The notes under the pieces were generated by a model that was given only the letters and a program-made list of their open reading frames with translations, made no database searches and was not told where the DNA came from. From positions 6,689 through 13,651 of the forward strand of contig DPVW01000034.1 of the NCBI GenBank assembly GCA_003529325.1: 6,963 nucleotides of DNA, given 5' to 3'. The first letter of the stretch is position 1. Each line of letters starts with the position of its first letter. Source of the DNA: Candidatus Latescibacterota bacterium (GTDB taxonomy: Bacteria > Latescibacterota > UBA2968 > UBA8231). Positions 1-5,903 of the stretch are shown here, in pieces. Position numbers and translations under genes: made by a program.

Positions 1-191
1 GCGACACTACAAGCGGCGGTAAGCGCAAAGCGAGTTTTTAGACAGACCCTAGCAAGATTCCGCCACCTTGGCAACCGCGCCCTGAAACGACTTCCTTCTT
101 GACGCTCCCACCGCAAACCCGACGACATCGTTGCCGCGGCGCGGGCAGCAGGCCAAGGGTTTCCGCGCCCTGGATCCACCTACTAGCACAC

Positions 192-223
192 AGGCGCGTC
201 GCCTTGAAGTGGGTGACGCGCCT
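192..223. repeat. Inverted repeat / strong hairpin upstream of PhyH gene
   Basis: AGGCGCGTC (192-200) is the exact reverse complement of GACGCGCCT (215-223). Pairing continues inward (201-204 with 211-214) with two C-G pairs and two G-T wobbles, giving a 13-bp stem with a 6-base loop. It lies 55 bases before the GTG start of the dioxygenase. No T-run follows the stem, so it is not a standard intrinsic terminator for the plus strand. It could be an operator, a leader RNA structure or an old terminator; the sequence does not decide between these. Confidence 0.5.
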
Positions 224-263
224 TATGTTATGGGCCCACACGTCTTGGACACGCTCCTAGTCA

Positions 264-271
264 AGAAAGAG
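264..271 (+). promoter_or_regulatory. Ribosome binding site deciding the GTG start
   Basis: The purine-rich AGAAAGAG ends 7 bases before the GTG at 279, a normal Shine-Dalgarno distance. The next Met codon in this reading frame lies far inside the conserved domain. The GTG therefore appears to be the true start. Confidence 0.55.
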
Positions 272-278
272 CTATCAC

Positions 279-1151
279 GTGCTCGACAGCACCCCACTTC
301 CCGAAGCCGACCGCGACCATTTTGACAGACAAGGTTATCTCATCGTGCGCCAGGCGTTGGACGAGGCAACGGTGGCACGGCTACTCGAAGCCGGAGATCG
401 GCTGTTGGCCAGCGATCTTCGTACGGGGCGCCAGCAGGCCGACGACGGCCGTTATGATGGATTTCGCAACACCATCGCCCTCGACGATGCTTTTGTACCG
501 TTGATCGATCATCCGAAGATCCTGCCCACGGTGGTGCAACTACTGGGCGCCGATCTGCAGATCATGACGTCACACCTGATTCACAAGAATCCCGATCCAC
601 CCGACACACCGCCGACACACCGCTTGCCCGGATGGCATCGCGATTATGCCATGGCGATGGGGGACATGGGGCACCGAGCAATTCCGCGGCTGCTGGTCAA
701 GTGTGCCTACTACCTCACGGATCTGAGTGAACCGTCCCGTGGTGTGACGATGGTGGCGCCTGGCAGCCATCTGCTCACGGAACCTCCCCCACGGGTGGAC
801 GATGGAGATCCGGCGGGTGCTGTCGAGCCGAGTCTGCAACCCGGTGATTGTCTGATCTTCGAGAACCGTACGTTCCATGCCGGGGGCGTGCACCTGGGAC
901 CGACATCGCGTAAGGCGATCATGGTAGGCTACGGTTACCGTTGGGTGGTGCCCATGGATTACCGCACGCAGTCGCGCGAATTCGTCGTCAGACTGACACC
1001 ACTACAGCGCTTTCTGGTGGGGGAACCATTCGAAGAGGTCGCCGAATTTCAGGTGCACGGTGGACGCAATCCACTGCAGGAGTGGTGCGAGGAGCACAAC
1101 TTTCCCACGGCCCGCCATCCGCAGGCGCAAAGTGGCGCTTTCCAAGCTTGA
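279..1151 (+). CDS. Phytanoyl-CoA dioxygenase (PhyH) family protein
   Basis: This is a 290-residue protein of the Fe(II)/2-oxoglutarate-dependent PhyH family, whose cytosolic members hydroxylate small molecules or acyl-CoAs using O2 and 2-oxoglutarate. The N-terminus (HFDRQGYLIVRQALD, residues 14-28) is the typical opening of the fold. The metal triad is visible: H120 and D122 in GWHRDYA, and H200 in FENRTFHAGG. R211 in PTSRKAI is the expected 2-oxoglutarate-binding arginine. A PGSH motif (161-164), usual in this family, precedes the distal His. Length is normal and all catalytic residues are present. The start is GTG, chosen from the ribosome binding site and the N-terminal match. The gene has the same orientation as the operon that begins 600 bases downstream, so it may supply an oxidised substrate to it, but the gap prevents a firm operon call. 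The family is highly diverse, and the substrate is unknown. Confidence 0.93.
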   Translation: MLDSTPLPEADRDHFDRQGYLIVRQALDEATVARLLEAGDRLLASDLRTGRQQADDGRYDGFRNTIALDDAFVPLIDHPKILPTVVQLLGADLQIMTSHLIHKNPDPPDTPPTHRLPGWHRDYAMAMGDMGHRAIPRLLVKCAYYLTDLSEPSRGVTMVAPGSHLLTEPPPRVDDGDPAGAVEPSLQPGDCLIFENRTFHAGGVHLGPTSRKAIMVGYGYRWVVPMDYRTQSREFVVRLTPLQRFLVGEPFEEVAEFQVHGGRNPLQEWCEEHNFPTARHPQAQSGAFQA

Positions 1152-1320
1152 CAATTGCCTCCCGGCGAAGTATCTCCTCCGGTAAGGCTTGTCGAGGAAG
1201 CCGCTTTGTCCGCGGGAAGGGTTGAACCCACCTCGAGTAGTTGCCCATCAAACCGACATTTACACCTTCTTCCAGCCTGATCGCGAGCGGACGCCAGGCT
1301 TTAACGGACGAGGGTGCTCT
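1152..1320. other. Intergenic spacer with short inverted repeats
   Basis: This 169-base gap separates the dioxygenase from the small helical-domain ORF. Two weak inverted repeats are visible: GGCTT/AAGCC (1186-1190 and 1198-1202) and a GGGTT-G-AACCC palindrome (1219-1229). Neither is followed by a T-run, so I see no terminator. No promoter with good hexamers and spacing is evident. The downstream ORF stays open into this region, but its amino acids there are unlike the family, and GAGGGTG at 1310-1316 marks the ATG at 1321 as the start. Confidence 0.4.
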
Positions 1321-1653
1321 ATGTCTATTTCTCTGCCCACTTGGGCAAATGCCGAATTTCTTCGCAAGCAGTCCAAAGAGTTGCGCCAGGCCTTCGCCGA
1401 TGGTGAAGATGATGCCGTGGCTCGCATCCGTCAGTATCTGCCCCGTGCCGGCAAACTCAAGGGCGAATCGCTGCTCGCAATCGATCTGTCGCTGCAGGAG
1501 ACCCAACACGCGCTGGCCTGCGAATACGGCTTCGGCAAGTGGGAGGAGTTGATGGCCGTCGTCGATGGGCCACGCTTCGACGATCTGATGCGGCCCACCG
1601 ACAGGTCTGGTCACCAAGGGCATGGCCGGAATCCAGGCAGGCATGAAACCTGA
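1321..1653 (+). CDS. Small helical-domain protein, C-terminus probably frameshifted
   Basis: As read, this is a 110-residue protein. Residues 1-77 match the short helical module often found at the N-terminus of ankyrin-repeat and other proteins: a start like LPTWANAEFLRKQSKELRQAF, an acidic/Ala stretch (GEDDAVARIRQYLPR), then a helix ending in the hallmark QETQHALACEYGFGKWEEL (usual form: D-x-Q-x-x-x-A-R-E-Y-G-F-x-S-W). The module's function is not established. After residue 90 the composition changes to Gly/Arg/His-rich (SGHQGHGRNPGRHET), which looks out of frame. A more protein-like tail lies in frame 2 from 1604 to a stop at 1742-1744. I infer a one-base gain in the GG run near 1609-1610, by mutation or sequencing error. 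The ATG at 1321 has GAGGGTG just upstream. No ankyrin repeats follow. Confidence 0.6.
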   Translation: MSISLPTWANAEFLRKQSKELRQAFADGEDDAVARIRQYLPRAGKLKGESLLAIDLSLQETQHALACEYGFGKWEELMAVVDGPRFDDLMRPTDRSGHQGHGRNPGRHET

Positions 1654-1744
1654 AGAGCTTGTCAGCGTGGCGATGCAGTGGTCGGCACAACAAGCGGCTG
1701 CCCTCAAACTGGTTACCACACCCCGACCGATAACACCCCTCTAA
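1604..1744 (+). pseudogene. Displaced C-terminal tail of the preceding ORF (other frame)
   Basis: Frame 2 is closed by a TGA at 1586, then reads 46 codons starting GLVTKGMAGIQAGMKPEEL and ending at a TAA 4 bases before the aldo/keto reductase. The composition (amphipathic EELVSVAMQWSAQQAAALKL, then a Pro-rich end) looks like real protein, and it joins the preceding ORF if one base is removed near 1609. The tight spacing to the next start is what an intact gene in this operon would show. I do not recognise the tail as a named domain. Confidence 0.4.
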
Positions 1745-1748
1745 AAAA

Positions 1749-2747
1749 ATGACATCAGGCGCGTTGCCTACAGTGGCCTTCGGCCCATCAGACCTGCAGG
1801 TGACGCGCCTGTGTCAGGGCACCGCCTTCCGCACCCTGACGCGGGAGGCCGGTGACCAGCAGGCGGAGTCGGTGTTACGCCATTGCCTGGATGTGGGTGT
1901 GCGATTTTTCGACTCGTCCAACGCTTATGGTTGGGGTGGCTCCGAGCGTCTTCTCGGTCAGGCACTGCGGGGAAGACGAGATGAGGTCGTGATCTGCACC
2001 AAGGTATCACCATCGGAACCACCCGCCGCCGATGGCACACCAGGCGCAGCCCGGACATTTACCGAGACATACCTGACCGAGCAATTGGACGGGAGCAGAC
2101 AGCGACTCGACACGGATGTTATCGATCTGTATCTGTTGCATTCCCCCGATAAAGTGACGCCCATGACACAGCTGTGTGAACGCATGCAGCGAGTACTCGA
2201 TGGTGGGGGTATCCGCCACTGGGGTGTGTCCAATCACAGTGCTGCGCAGGTTTCGGCACTGCTTGCGGCGGCGCAGATGGCGGGGACAACGCCACCCATT
2301 GGTGTCGAGGATTATTACACGATCGCCGGCAGTGCCGTCACCCCCGAGGGAGAATCGCGTCCTCGTGTGTTGGAGCGGGAGATGTTTCCTGTGCTGTGGG
2401 AAATGGGATTGGGTCTGCTCGCCTTCAGCCCCATGGATCGTGGCGAGCTGGCGCCCGGTGGCACCGTGGGGGCAGGTTCGCCGCTGGCCGAGTTGCTGCA
2501 GACAATAGATCGTGCTGCCAGTCAGTTGCAGACATCCCGTGGCGCCGTCTGTGTGGCGTGGGTGCTGGCGCAGACGGGCGTAACCGCCGTGCTTGGCGGA
2601 GCTGAATCCCCAACGCACGTAGATGAGATGATCGAGGGTGTCCGCCTGGAGCTGCCAACGGAGATCCTCGAGTCTCTCAGTGCTGGCAGCAATACCTACT
2701 CACAGAGCGTGGTGGCTGCCTTAGACACAGACAGGAGGATGAGATGA
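1749..2747 (+). CDS. Aldo/keto reductase family oxidoreductase
   Basis: This is a 332-residue NAD(P)H-dependent (beta/alpha)8-barrel reductase that interconverts carbonyls and alcohols in the cytosol. The catalytic tetrad is complete: D55 and Y60 in FFDSSNAYGWGGSE, K85 in VVICTKVS and H131 in DLYLLHSPD. The GVSNH segment (159-163) follows as in typical AKRs, and the C-terminal SRGAVCVAWVLAQTGVTAVLGGAESPTHVDE is the usual late-barrel cofactor region. The start at 1749 fits the family N-terminus (FGPSDLQVTRLCQGT). It directly follows a run of seven A and has no clear Shine-Dalgarno, so translation may depend on the ORF ending at 1744. Its stop overlaps the cupin start (ATGA), implying translational coupling. 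The likely role is reduction or oxidation of a sugar-derived carbonyl in this cluster; the substrate is not predictable. Confidence 0.93.
   Translation: MTSGALPTVAFGPSDLQVTRLCQGTAFRTLTREAGDQQAESVLRHCLDVGVRFFDSSNAYGWGGSERLLGQALRGRRDEVVICTKVSPSEPPAADGTPGAARTFTETYLTEQLDGSRQRLDTDVIDLYLLHSPDKVTPMTQLCERMQRVLDGGGIRHWGVSNHSAAQVSALLAAAQMAGTTPPIGVEDYYTIAGSAVTPEGESRPRVLEREMFPVLWEMGLGLLAFSPMDRGELAPGGTVGAGSPLAELLQTIDRAASQLQTSRGAVCVAWVLAQTGVTAVLGGAESPTHVDEMIEGVRLELPTEILESLSAGSNTYSQSVVAALDTDRRMR
2733..2738 (+). promoter_or_regulatory. Ribosome binding site of the cupin gene
   Basis: A perfect AGGAGG lies inside the end of the aldo/keto reductase gene, 5 bases before the ATG at 2744. Together with the 4-base ATGA overlap this indicates strong, coupled translation of the cupin. 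Confidence 0.75.
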
Positions 2748-3109
2748 CCGTTCACAAACCGGAGGATATCCCCCTCGATGCCGTCTCCGGTGGCACGGCG
2801 ACGGCACGCCAGGTGTTGATCGGCGAAGAATTGTCGCCACACTTTTCCATGCGTCGTTTTGTCATGGATCCAGGGGGTGGAATGCCATTGCACACCAATA
2901 CCGTCGAGCACGGTCAGTATGTGCTGACAGGTGCGGCGACGATTCGCATCGGCGATGAGACGGTGCAGGTCGTGGCAGGCGACTCGGTACACATTCCCGC
3001 CAACGTACCACACTCCTACAGCGTCGATGGCGACGAACGTTTCGAATTTCTGTGTGTCGTGCCCAATGGGCCCGATCAGATCACCGTCGTCAATCAAGGG
3101 AAGGAATAA
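2744..3109 (+). CDS. Small single-domain cupin protein
   Basis: This is a 121-residue single cupin barrel, close in layout to the small Mn-binding cupin TM1459 of Thermotoga: RQVLIGEELSPHFSMRRF, PGGGMPLHTNTVEHGQYVLTG and a C-terminal FEFLCVVPN. Motif 1 has H50 and H56, but the second ligand of the usual H-x-H is Asn (N52). Motif 2 (AGDSVHIPANVPHSY, 78-92) supplies H90. The site would therefore have three His and one Asn around the metal. Small cupins in sugar operons can be isomerases, oxygenases or binding proteins, and no specific activity can be assigned. The gene overlaps the AKR by 4 bases and ends 9 bases before the next gene, so it is in the middle of the operon. Confidence 0.9.
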   Translation: MTVHKPEDIPLDAVSGGTATARQVLIGEELSPHFSMRRFVMDPGGGMPLHTNTVEHGQYVLTGAATIRIGDETVQVVAGDSVHIPANVPHSYSVDGDERFEFLCVVPNGPDQITVVNQGKE

Positions 3110-3118
3110 CCCCACGCC

Positions 3119-4033
3119 ATGCGCATCGGTCTCGTCGACGTCGATACGTCGCACCCACAGAACTGGATTTCCATCGAGCGCGAACTTGGCCACGAGGTGG
3201 TCGGTATCTGTGATGCCGGCGATGTGCATCCACCAGAATATGTCCGAGACTTTGCAGCGCAACAGGATGTACCCAAGGTTTACGAGTCGCTGCACGAGAT
3301 GGTCGGTGACGTGGACTGTGCCATCCTCCACACCTGCGACTGGGACAAACACATCGAACGCGCCCGGCCTTTCATCGAGGCGGGCAAGTCGGTATTGCTC
3401 GACAAACCCGTCGTCGGCAATCTCGCAGATGTGCAGCAACTGCTCGACTGGGAGGCGGCGGGACGGCGGGTCACCGGCGGCTCGAGTCTGCGCTTCGCGG
3501 TCGAGGTGCGCAGCTATCTCGACGAGTCCGTGGACGAGCGCGGCACGGTGCACACGGCTTTCGCCGGCTGCGGTACGGATGAGTACAACTACGGGATTCA
3601 CGCCTACAGTCTGATCAGCGCCCTCATGGGACCGGGCATCCGCTCGGTCCGTTATCTGGGGGCGTCCGGTCTCAAGCACCTGCAGGTGAGTTGGGCGGAT
3701 GGTCGCCTCGGGTATCTCGCCATCGGCGATGGTGCCTGGCTGCCATTCCACATCACGGCGATCACCGACAAAGGCGTGCGGCAGATCATCTGCGACACGA
3801 AGACGTTATATGGCAGTCTGCTGGCGGCGGTGTTGCCCTATCTGGCGGGGGAGGTGGAGGAGCCGCCACTCACCATGGCAACATTGCTGGAACCGGAAAT
3901 GGCGGCCATGGCGGCACGTCAGTCGTGGCTGCGTGGCGGCGCCGAGGTCTTTCTGGGCGATCTGTCCCTCGAAGATGAGGGCTATGACGGTGAGGTCTTC
4001 ACCTGGGGCTACCGCCGGGCGAAATATCCCTGA
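3119..4033 (+). CDS. Gfo/Idh/MocA family oxidoreductase (GxDTSH variant)
   Basis: This is a 304-residue protein with an N-terminal Rossmann half and a C-terminal alpha/beta half, the plan of Gfo/Idh/MocA NAD(P)-dependent sugar dehydrogenases. The first strand reads IGLVDVDTSHPQNW (3-16), replacing the classic GxGxxG with the D-T-S-H form seen in one branch of the family. The strand-2 acidic end is VVGICDAGD (27-35). K96 in LLDKPVVG corresponds to the lysine of the EKP motif, and H161 in YNYGIHAYS is at the usual catalytic-His position. At 304 residues it is slightly shorter than most members (about 330-400). AAGGGAAGGA (3096-3105) is the likely ribosome binding site, somewhat far (13 bases) from the ATG. 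Its expected role is oxidation or epimerisation of a hydroxyl on a sugar-like substrate, with the downstream RraA and UxuA-like products using the result. Cofactor binding with the altered loop is unproven. Confidence 0.88.
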   Translation: MRIGLVDVDTSHPQNWISIERELGHEVVGICDAGDVHPPEYVRDFAAQQDVPKVYESLHEMVGDVDCAILHTCDWDKHIERARPFIEAGKSVLLDKPVVGNLADVQQLLDWEAAGRRVTGGSSLRFAVEVRSYLDESVDERGTVHTAFAGCGTDEYNYGIHAYSLISALMGPGIRSVRYLGASGLKHLQVSWADGRLGYLAIGDGAWLPFHITAITDKGVRQIICDTKTLYGSLLAAVLPYLAGEVEEPPLTMATLLEPEMAAMAARQSWLRGGAEVFLGDLSLEDEGYDGEVFTWGYRRAKYP

Positions 4034-4056
4034 GGGGCGCCTAACAATATCAGTGC

Positions 4057-4065
4057 GGAGAAGAG
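4057..4065 (+). promoter_or_regulatory. Ribosome binding site that fixes the RraA start
   Basis: GGAGAAGAG sits just before the ATG at 4068 (GGAG core 7 bases away). The same frame is open back to 3699 inside the preceding gene. The site and the family N-terminus place the true start at 4068. Confidence 0.65.
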
Positions 4066-4067
4066 AA

Positions 4068-4799
4068 ATGGGACAGTCAAAGGAGCTTGAGCTCCTCGAA
4101 GAGATTCGCCAGTTCGACACACCGTCGGTGACCAACGTGGTCGCCACCTATCCGTCCCACCCCTTGTGTCTCGGGCTCTATCACCCGCTGTCCGAGAACT
4201 GGTATACCGATCACAGCCTGCGCTGCATGTATCCCGAATTGGGGGCCCTCGCAGGCTACGCGGTGACGGCGGTGTATGGGCCGGAGGACAAGTCCTTCAA
4301 GCGGTTGAGCAATCTGGATGTGTACGACGCCCTCGATGCGTCGCCGAAGCCAACGGTCTACTGTTTTCAGCAGAAGTTTCCGCCGGAACTGGCGGGCAAG
4401 ATCGGCCTGTCCGGTGGCAACATGACGACGGCGATGAAGGCGATGGGCTGTCTTGGCGCGATTTCGAATGGGCCCTCACGTGACATCGACGAGATTCGGC
4501 CGATGAAGTTTCAGTATCTGCTCTCCGGGGTGAGTCCCGGGCACGGAGGTCAGGACGTATATGCGGTCAATGTGCCCGTTCACATTGCCGGCATGGATGT
4601 GGCGCCAGGTGAGATCGTGCACATGGATGAGAATGGGGCCTGCAAATTTCCCGCGGATCGACTGCAGCAGGTGGTCGATAATCTGTACAAACTGCGCGAC
4701 GAAGAGGAAGAACGGATGGGCAAGTTGGCGAAGGCGACATCCGCCGCCGAGCTGCGTGCCATTTTCACCGGGCAGCCATACGGCGAAGGTAAAAAATAA
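4068..4799 (+). CDS. RraA-family protein (aldolase-like lyase)
   Basis: This is a 243-residue protein of the RraA / 4-hydroxy-4-methyl-2-oxoglutarate aldolase fold. Many members cleave or decarboxylate 2-oxo acids with a divalent metal; E. coli RraA itself binds RNase E. The opening LLEEIRQFDTPSVTNVV (9-25) is typical. The signature region is GLSGGNMTTAMKAMGCLGAISNG, then SRDIDEI: R138 and D139 form the key Arg-Asp pair, with E142 following. G117 lies 21 residues before R138, where the true HMG/CHA aldolases carry Asp. HIAGMDVAPGEIVHMDENGA (174-193) is the conserved C-terminal metal-site region. A charged helix (LRDEEEERMGKL) ends the protein. The stop shares one base with the next start (TAATG), showing tight coupling with the UxuA-like gene. 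I infer retro-aldol cleavage or decarboxylation of a 2-keto acid made by the cluster; an RNase-regulator role is unlikely in this context. Confidence 0.88.
   Translation: MGQSKELELLEEIRQFDTPSVTNVVATYPSHPLCLGLYHPLSENWYTDHSLRCMYPELGALAGYAVTAVYGPEDKSFKRLSNLDVYDALDASPKPTVYCFQQKFPPELAGKIGLSGGNMTTAMKAMGCLGAISNGPSRDIDEIRPMKFQYLLSGVSPGHGGQDVYAVNVPVHIAGMDVAPGEIVHMDENGACKFPADRLQQVVDNLYKLRDEEEERMGKLAKATSAAELRAIFTGQPYGEGKK
4606..4629 (+). repeat. 24-base direct repeat, copy 1 (inside RraA gene)
   Basis: This stretch, beginning CAGGTGAGATCG and ending CACATGGATG, is identical over 24 bases to 5820-5843. It encodes the GEIVHMD motif of the RraA C-terminus. Weaker similarity extends to the left to 4587. 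Confidence 0.9.
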
Positions 4800-5761
4800 T
4801 GTATGTAGGGGTGCAGGCCATCGGCACGAGCAAACTCGAAATGCAGTTCCTCACCCGTCACGGTGTCACGCACATGGATGCGACGCCGGCAGACAACGAG
4901 GTGGGCACCATCTCCCGACATCGCGAAGAAGCGGCGGTGGAGGGCGTGGAACTGGAGATGATCCACATCAACCTGCCACGCAGTATTCCCCTGGCGCAAG
5001 AGCCGCAGAGGGATGAGGATCTCGACGAAGTCTGCCGCTGGATCGAGAATGCCGGGCGCGCCGGGTTACGAGGTCTGAATTACAACTTCTGTGTCCTGGA
5101 ACATCAGCGCACCGAAGCCACATTTGGCCGTGGTGGCAGCCGCTACAGCACCTTCGACCTGTCGAAATATGACAACGAGAGTCTGTCCGAGGCGGGGGTG
5201 GTGAGCCGGGATGAGTCCTTCGAGCGGGCCCAGTACTTCCTTGAACGGGTGATCCCCGTCGCCGAGCAGTACAAGGTGCAGATGGCCTCCCATCTCGACG
5301 ATCCGCCAGCACCGGTGCTGCGTGGTGTGGAGCGCTGGAACTGGCCTGTCATGGACGGCTTGAAACGATTCAGCGAATTGGTGGACAGTCCGTACCACGG
5401 CTTCAACTTCTGCTGCGGTGTCGCTTCAGAAGGACTCGAGAATCCCGGCGTCGAGCTCTACGACATCGTGCGCTACTTCGGCGAGCGCAAGAAGATCTTC
5501 AACGTGCACTTCCGCAACATCCGCGGTGGTCTGCACGATTTTCAGGAGGTCTGGCCCGATGAAGGCGACGTCGATATGCACCAGGTTGCCGAGGTGTTGC
5601 ACGAGACGGGGTATCCGTACATGCTGATGCCGGATCACGCGCCAAATCATCCAGATGACAAGCCGCCAGAGGGGGTGTCGGGCCGTGTCAGCCACGCTTG
5701 GGCCTTCCAGTTCGGCTACATCGCGGCGATGATCCAGGTGGTGTCGAAGAAGACAGGATGA
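4799..5761 (+). CDS. UxuA-like (mannonate dehydratase family) TIM-barrel protein
   Basis: This is a 320-residue TIM-barrel protein resembling mannonate dehydratase (UxuA), which converts D-mannonate to 2-dehydro-3-deoxygluconate with a divalent metal. Matching metal-site elements are present: H165 in ASHLDDPP (UxuA: HPDDPP), C205 in GFNFCCG (UxuA: TFCTG), H237 in FNVHFRN and D279-H280 in MPDHAP. EVWPDEGDVDM (250-260) fits the UxuA segment before the last ligands, and GRVSHAWAFQFGYIAAMI (295-312) replaces the usual C-terminal helix. It is some 70 residues shorter than E. coli UxuA (394), with reduced inserts, so it may act on another sugar acid or be an isomerase of the same superfamily. The ATG overlaps the RraA stop by one base; GAAGG at 4785-4789 is the likely ribosome binding site. 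It is the last full gene before the terminator. I avoid the symbol uxuA because the substrate is uncertain. Confidence 0.85.
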   Translation: MYVGVQAIGTSKLEMQFLTRHGVTHMDATPADNEVGTISRHREEAAVEGVELEMIHINLPRSIPLAQEPQRDEDLDEVCRWIENAGRAGLRGLNYNFCVLEHQRTEATFGRGGSRYSTFDLSKYDNESLSEAGVVSRDESFERAQYFLERVIPVAEQYKVQMASHLDDPPAPVLRGVERWNWPVMDGLKRFSELVDSPYHGFNFCCGVASEGLENPGVELYDIVRYFGERKKIFNVHFRNIRGGLHDFQEVWPDEGDVDMHQVAEVLHETGYPYMLMPDHAPNHPDDKPPEGVSGRVSHAWAFQFGYIAAMIQVVSKKTG

Positions 5762-5784
5762 GCCTCCCAGAGTCCCGACTGCCG

Positions 5785-5789
5785 AGGAG
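5785..5789 (+). promoter_or_regulatory. Ribosome binding site of the RraA-derived mini-ORF
   Basis: AGGAG lies 8 bases before the ATG at 5798, a standard arrangement. It is the main reason to suspect that the short ORF is translated rather than being an inert relic. Confidence 0.5.
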
Positions 5790-5797
5790 AAGCCGGC

Positions 5798-5902
5798 ATG
5801 GACGTGGCACCCGTGGCAGCAGGTGAGATCGTGCACATGGATGGAGCACTATGCCGCAGTGCGCAAGATGCTCTACACCAGGTAGGTGTCTACGCCAGAT
5901 AA
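5798..5902 (+). pseudogene. 34-codon RraA C-terminal fragment (relic or microprotein)
   Basis: The ORF encodes 34 residues beginning MDVAPVAAGEIVHMD. These align with GMDVAPGEIVHMDENGA of the RraA protein three kilobase-scale genes' order earlier in the operon (residues 177-193), and the similarity continues weakly (ALHQVGVY against RLQQVVDNLY). The codon before the ATG also matches (GCCGGC, Ala-Gly). Relative to RraA it has an extra 9 bases that form a tandem GTGGCAnnn pair, giving VAPVAAG. It lies 36 bases after the UxuA-like stop and just before the terminator. It has a good ribosome binding site and its own TAA. The likeliest reading is the eroded end of a duplicated RraA gene, or a partial duplication. 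Translation as a microprotein that could join RraA oligomers is possible but unproven. Confidence 0.65.
5820..5843 (+). repeat. 24-base direct repeat, copy 2 (in mini-ORF)
   Basis: Identical to 4606-4629 in the RraA gene and in the same reading frame relative to the protein. The two copies are 1.2 kb apart and flank the UxuA-like gene, so recombination between them would delete that gene and fuse the RraA gene to the relic. Confidence 0.9.
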
Positions 5903-5903
5903 C

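Larger units (their letters stand above)
1..278. other. Upstream region without a convincing gene
   Basis: No reading frame here looks like a conserved protein. On the plus strand, frame 1 is open from base 1 to a TGA at 100-102 (33 codons, rich in Arg, Ala and Leu). It could be the tail of a gene entering from the left, but that length of open frame is easily due to chance. The overlapping ORFs on both strands (38-241 minus, 131-325 plus) are low-complexity and Arg/Pro-rich, and the plus one runs into the dioxygenase in the wrong frame. A TTGAAG at 204-209 and a TATGTT at 224-229 resemble promoter hexamers, but their 14-base spacing is too short to call a promoter. The clearest structure is the hairpin at 192-223. 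Confidence 0.5.

Noticed and set aside
1211..1240. Possible tRNA T-arm (GGGTTGAACCC)
   Set aside because: No acceptor, D or anticodon arms can be folded around it on either strand; it is only a short palindrome.
1189..1320. Upstream extension of the helical-module ORF
   Set aside because: The extra residues are unlike the module, whereas the ATG at 1321 has a purine-rich site before it and matches the family N-terminus.
988..1719. 243-codon open frame on the minus strand
   Set aside because: It overlaps the dioxygenase end and the helical-module ORF, has a patchy composition with no family motif, and has no good start signal.
2696..3751. 351-codon open frame on the minus strand opposite the cupin and Gfo/Idh genes
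   Set aside because: Both plus-strand genes here have clear family motifs, normal starts and operon spacing. The antisense frame shows no recognisable domain and is explained by codon bias in GC-rich genes.
3699..4067. N-terminal extension of the RraA reading frame
   Set aside because: It lies inside the Gfo/Idh gene, is Trp/Arg/Ser-rich and unlike RraA. The ribosome binding site at 4057-4065 and the family start support 4068.
4068..4799. Canonical RNase E regulator RraA
   Set aside because: The operon context is metabolic and the protein is longer (243 residues, against about 160 for E. coli RraA), so a lyase role is more likely.
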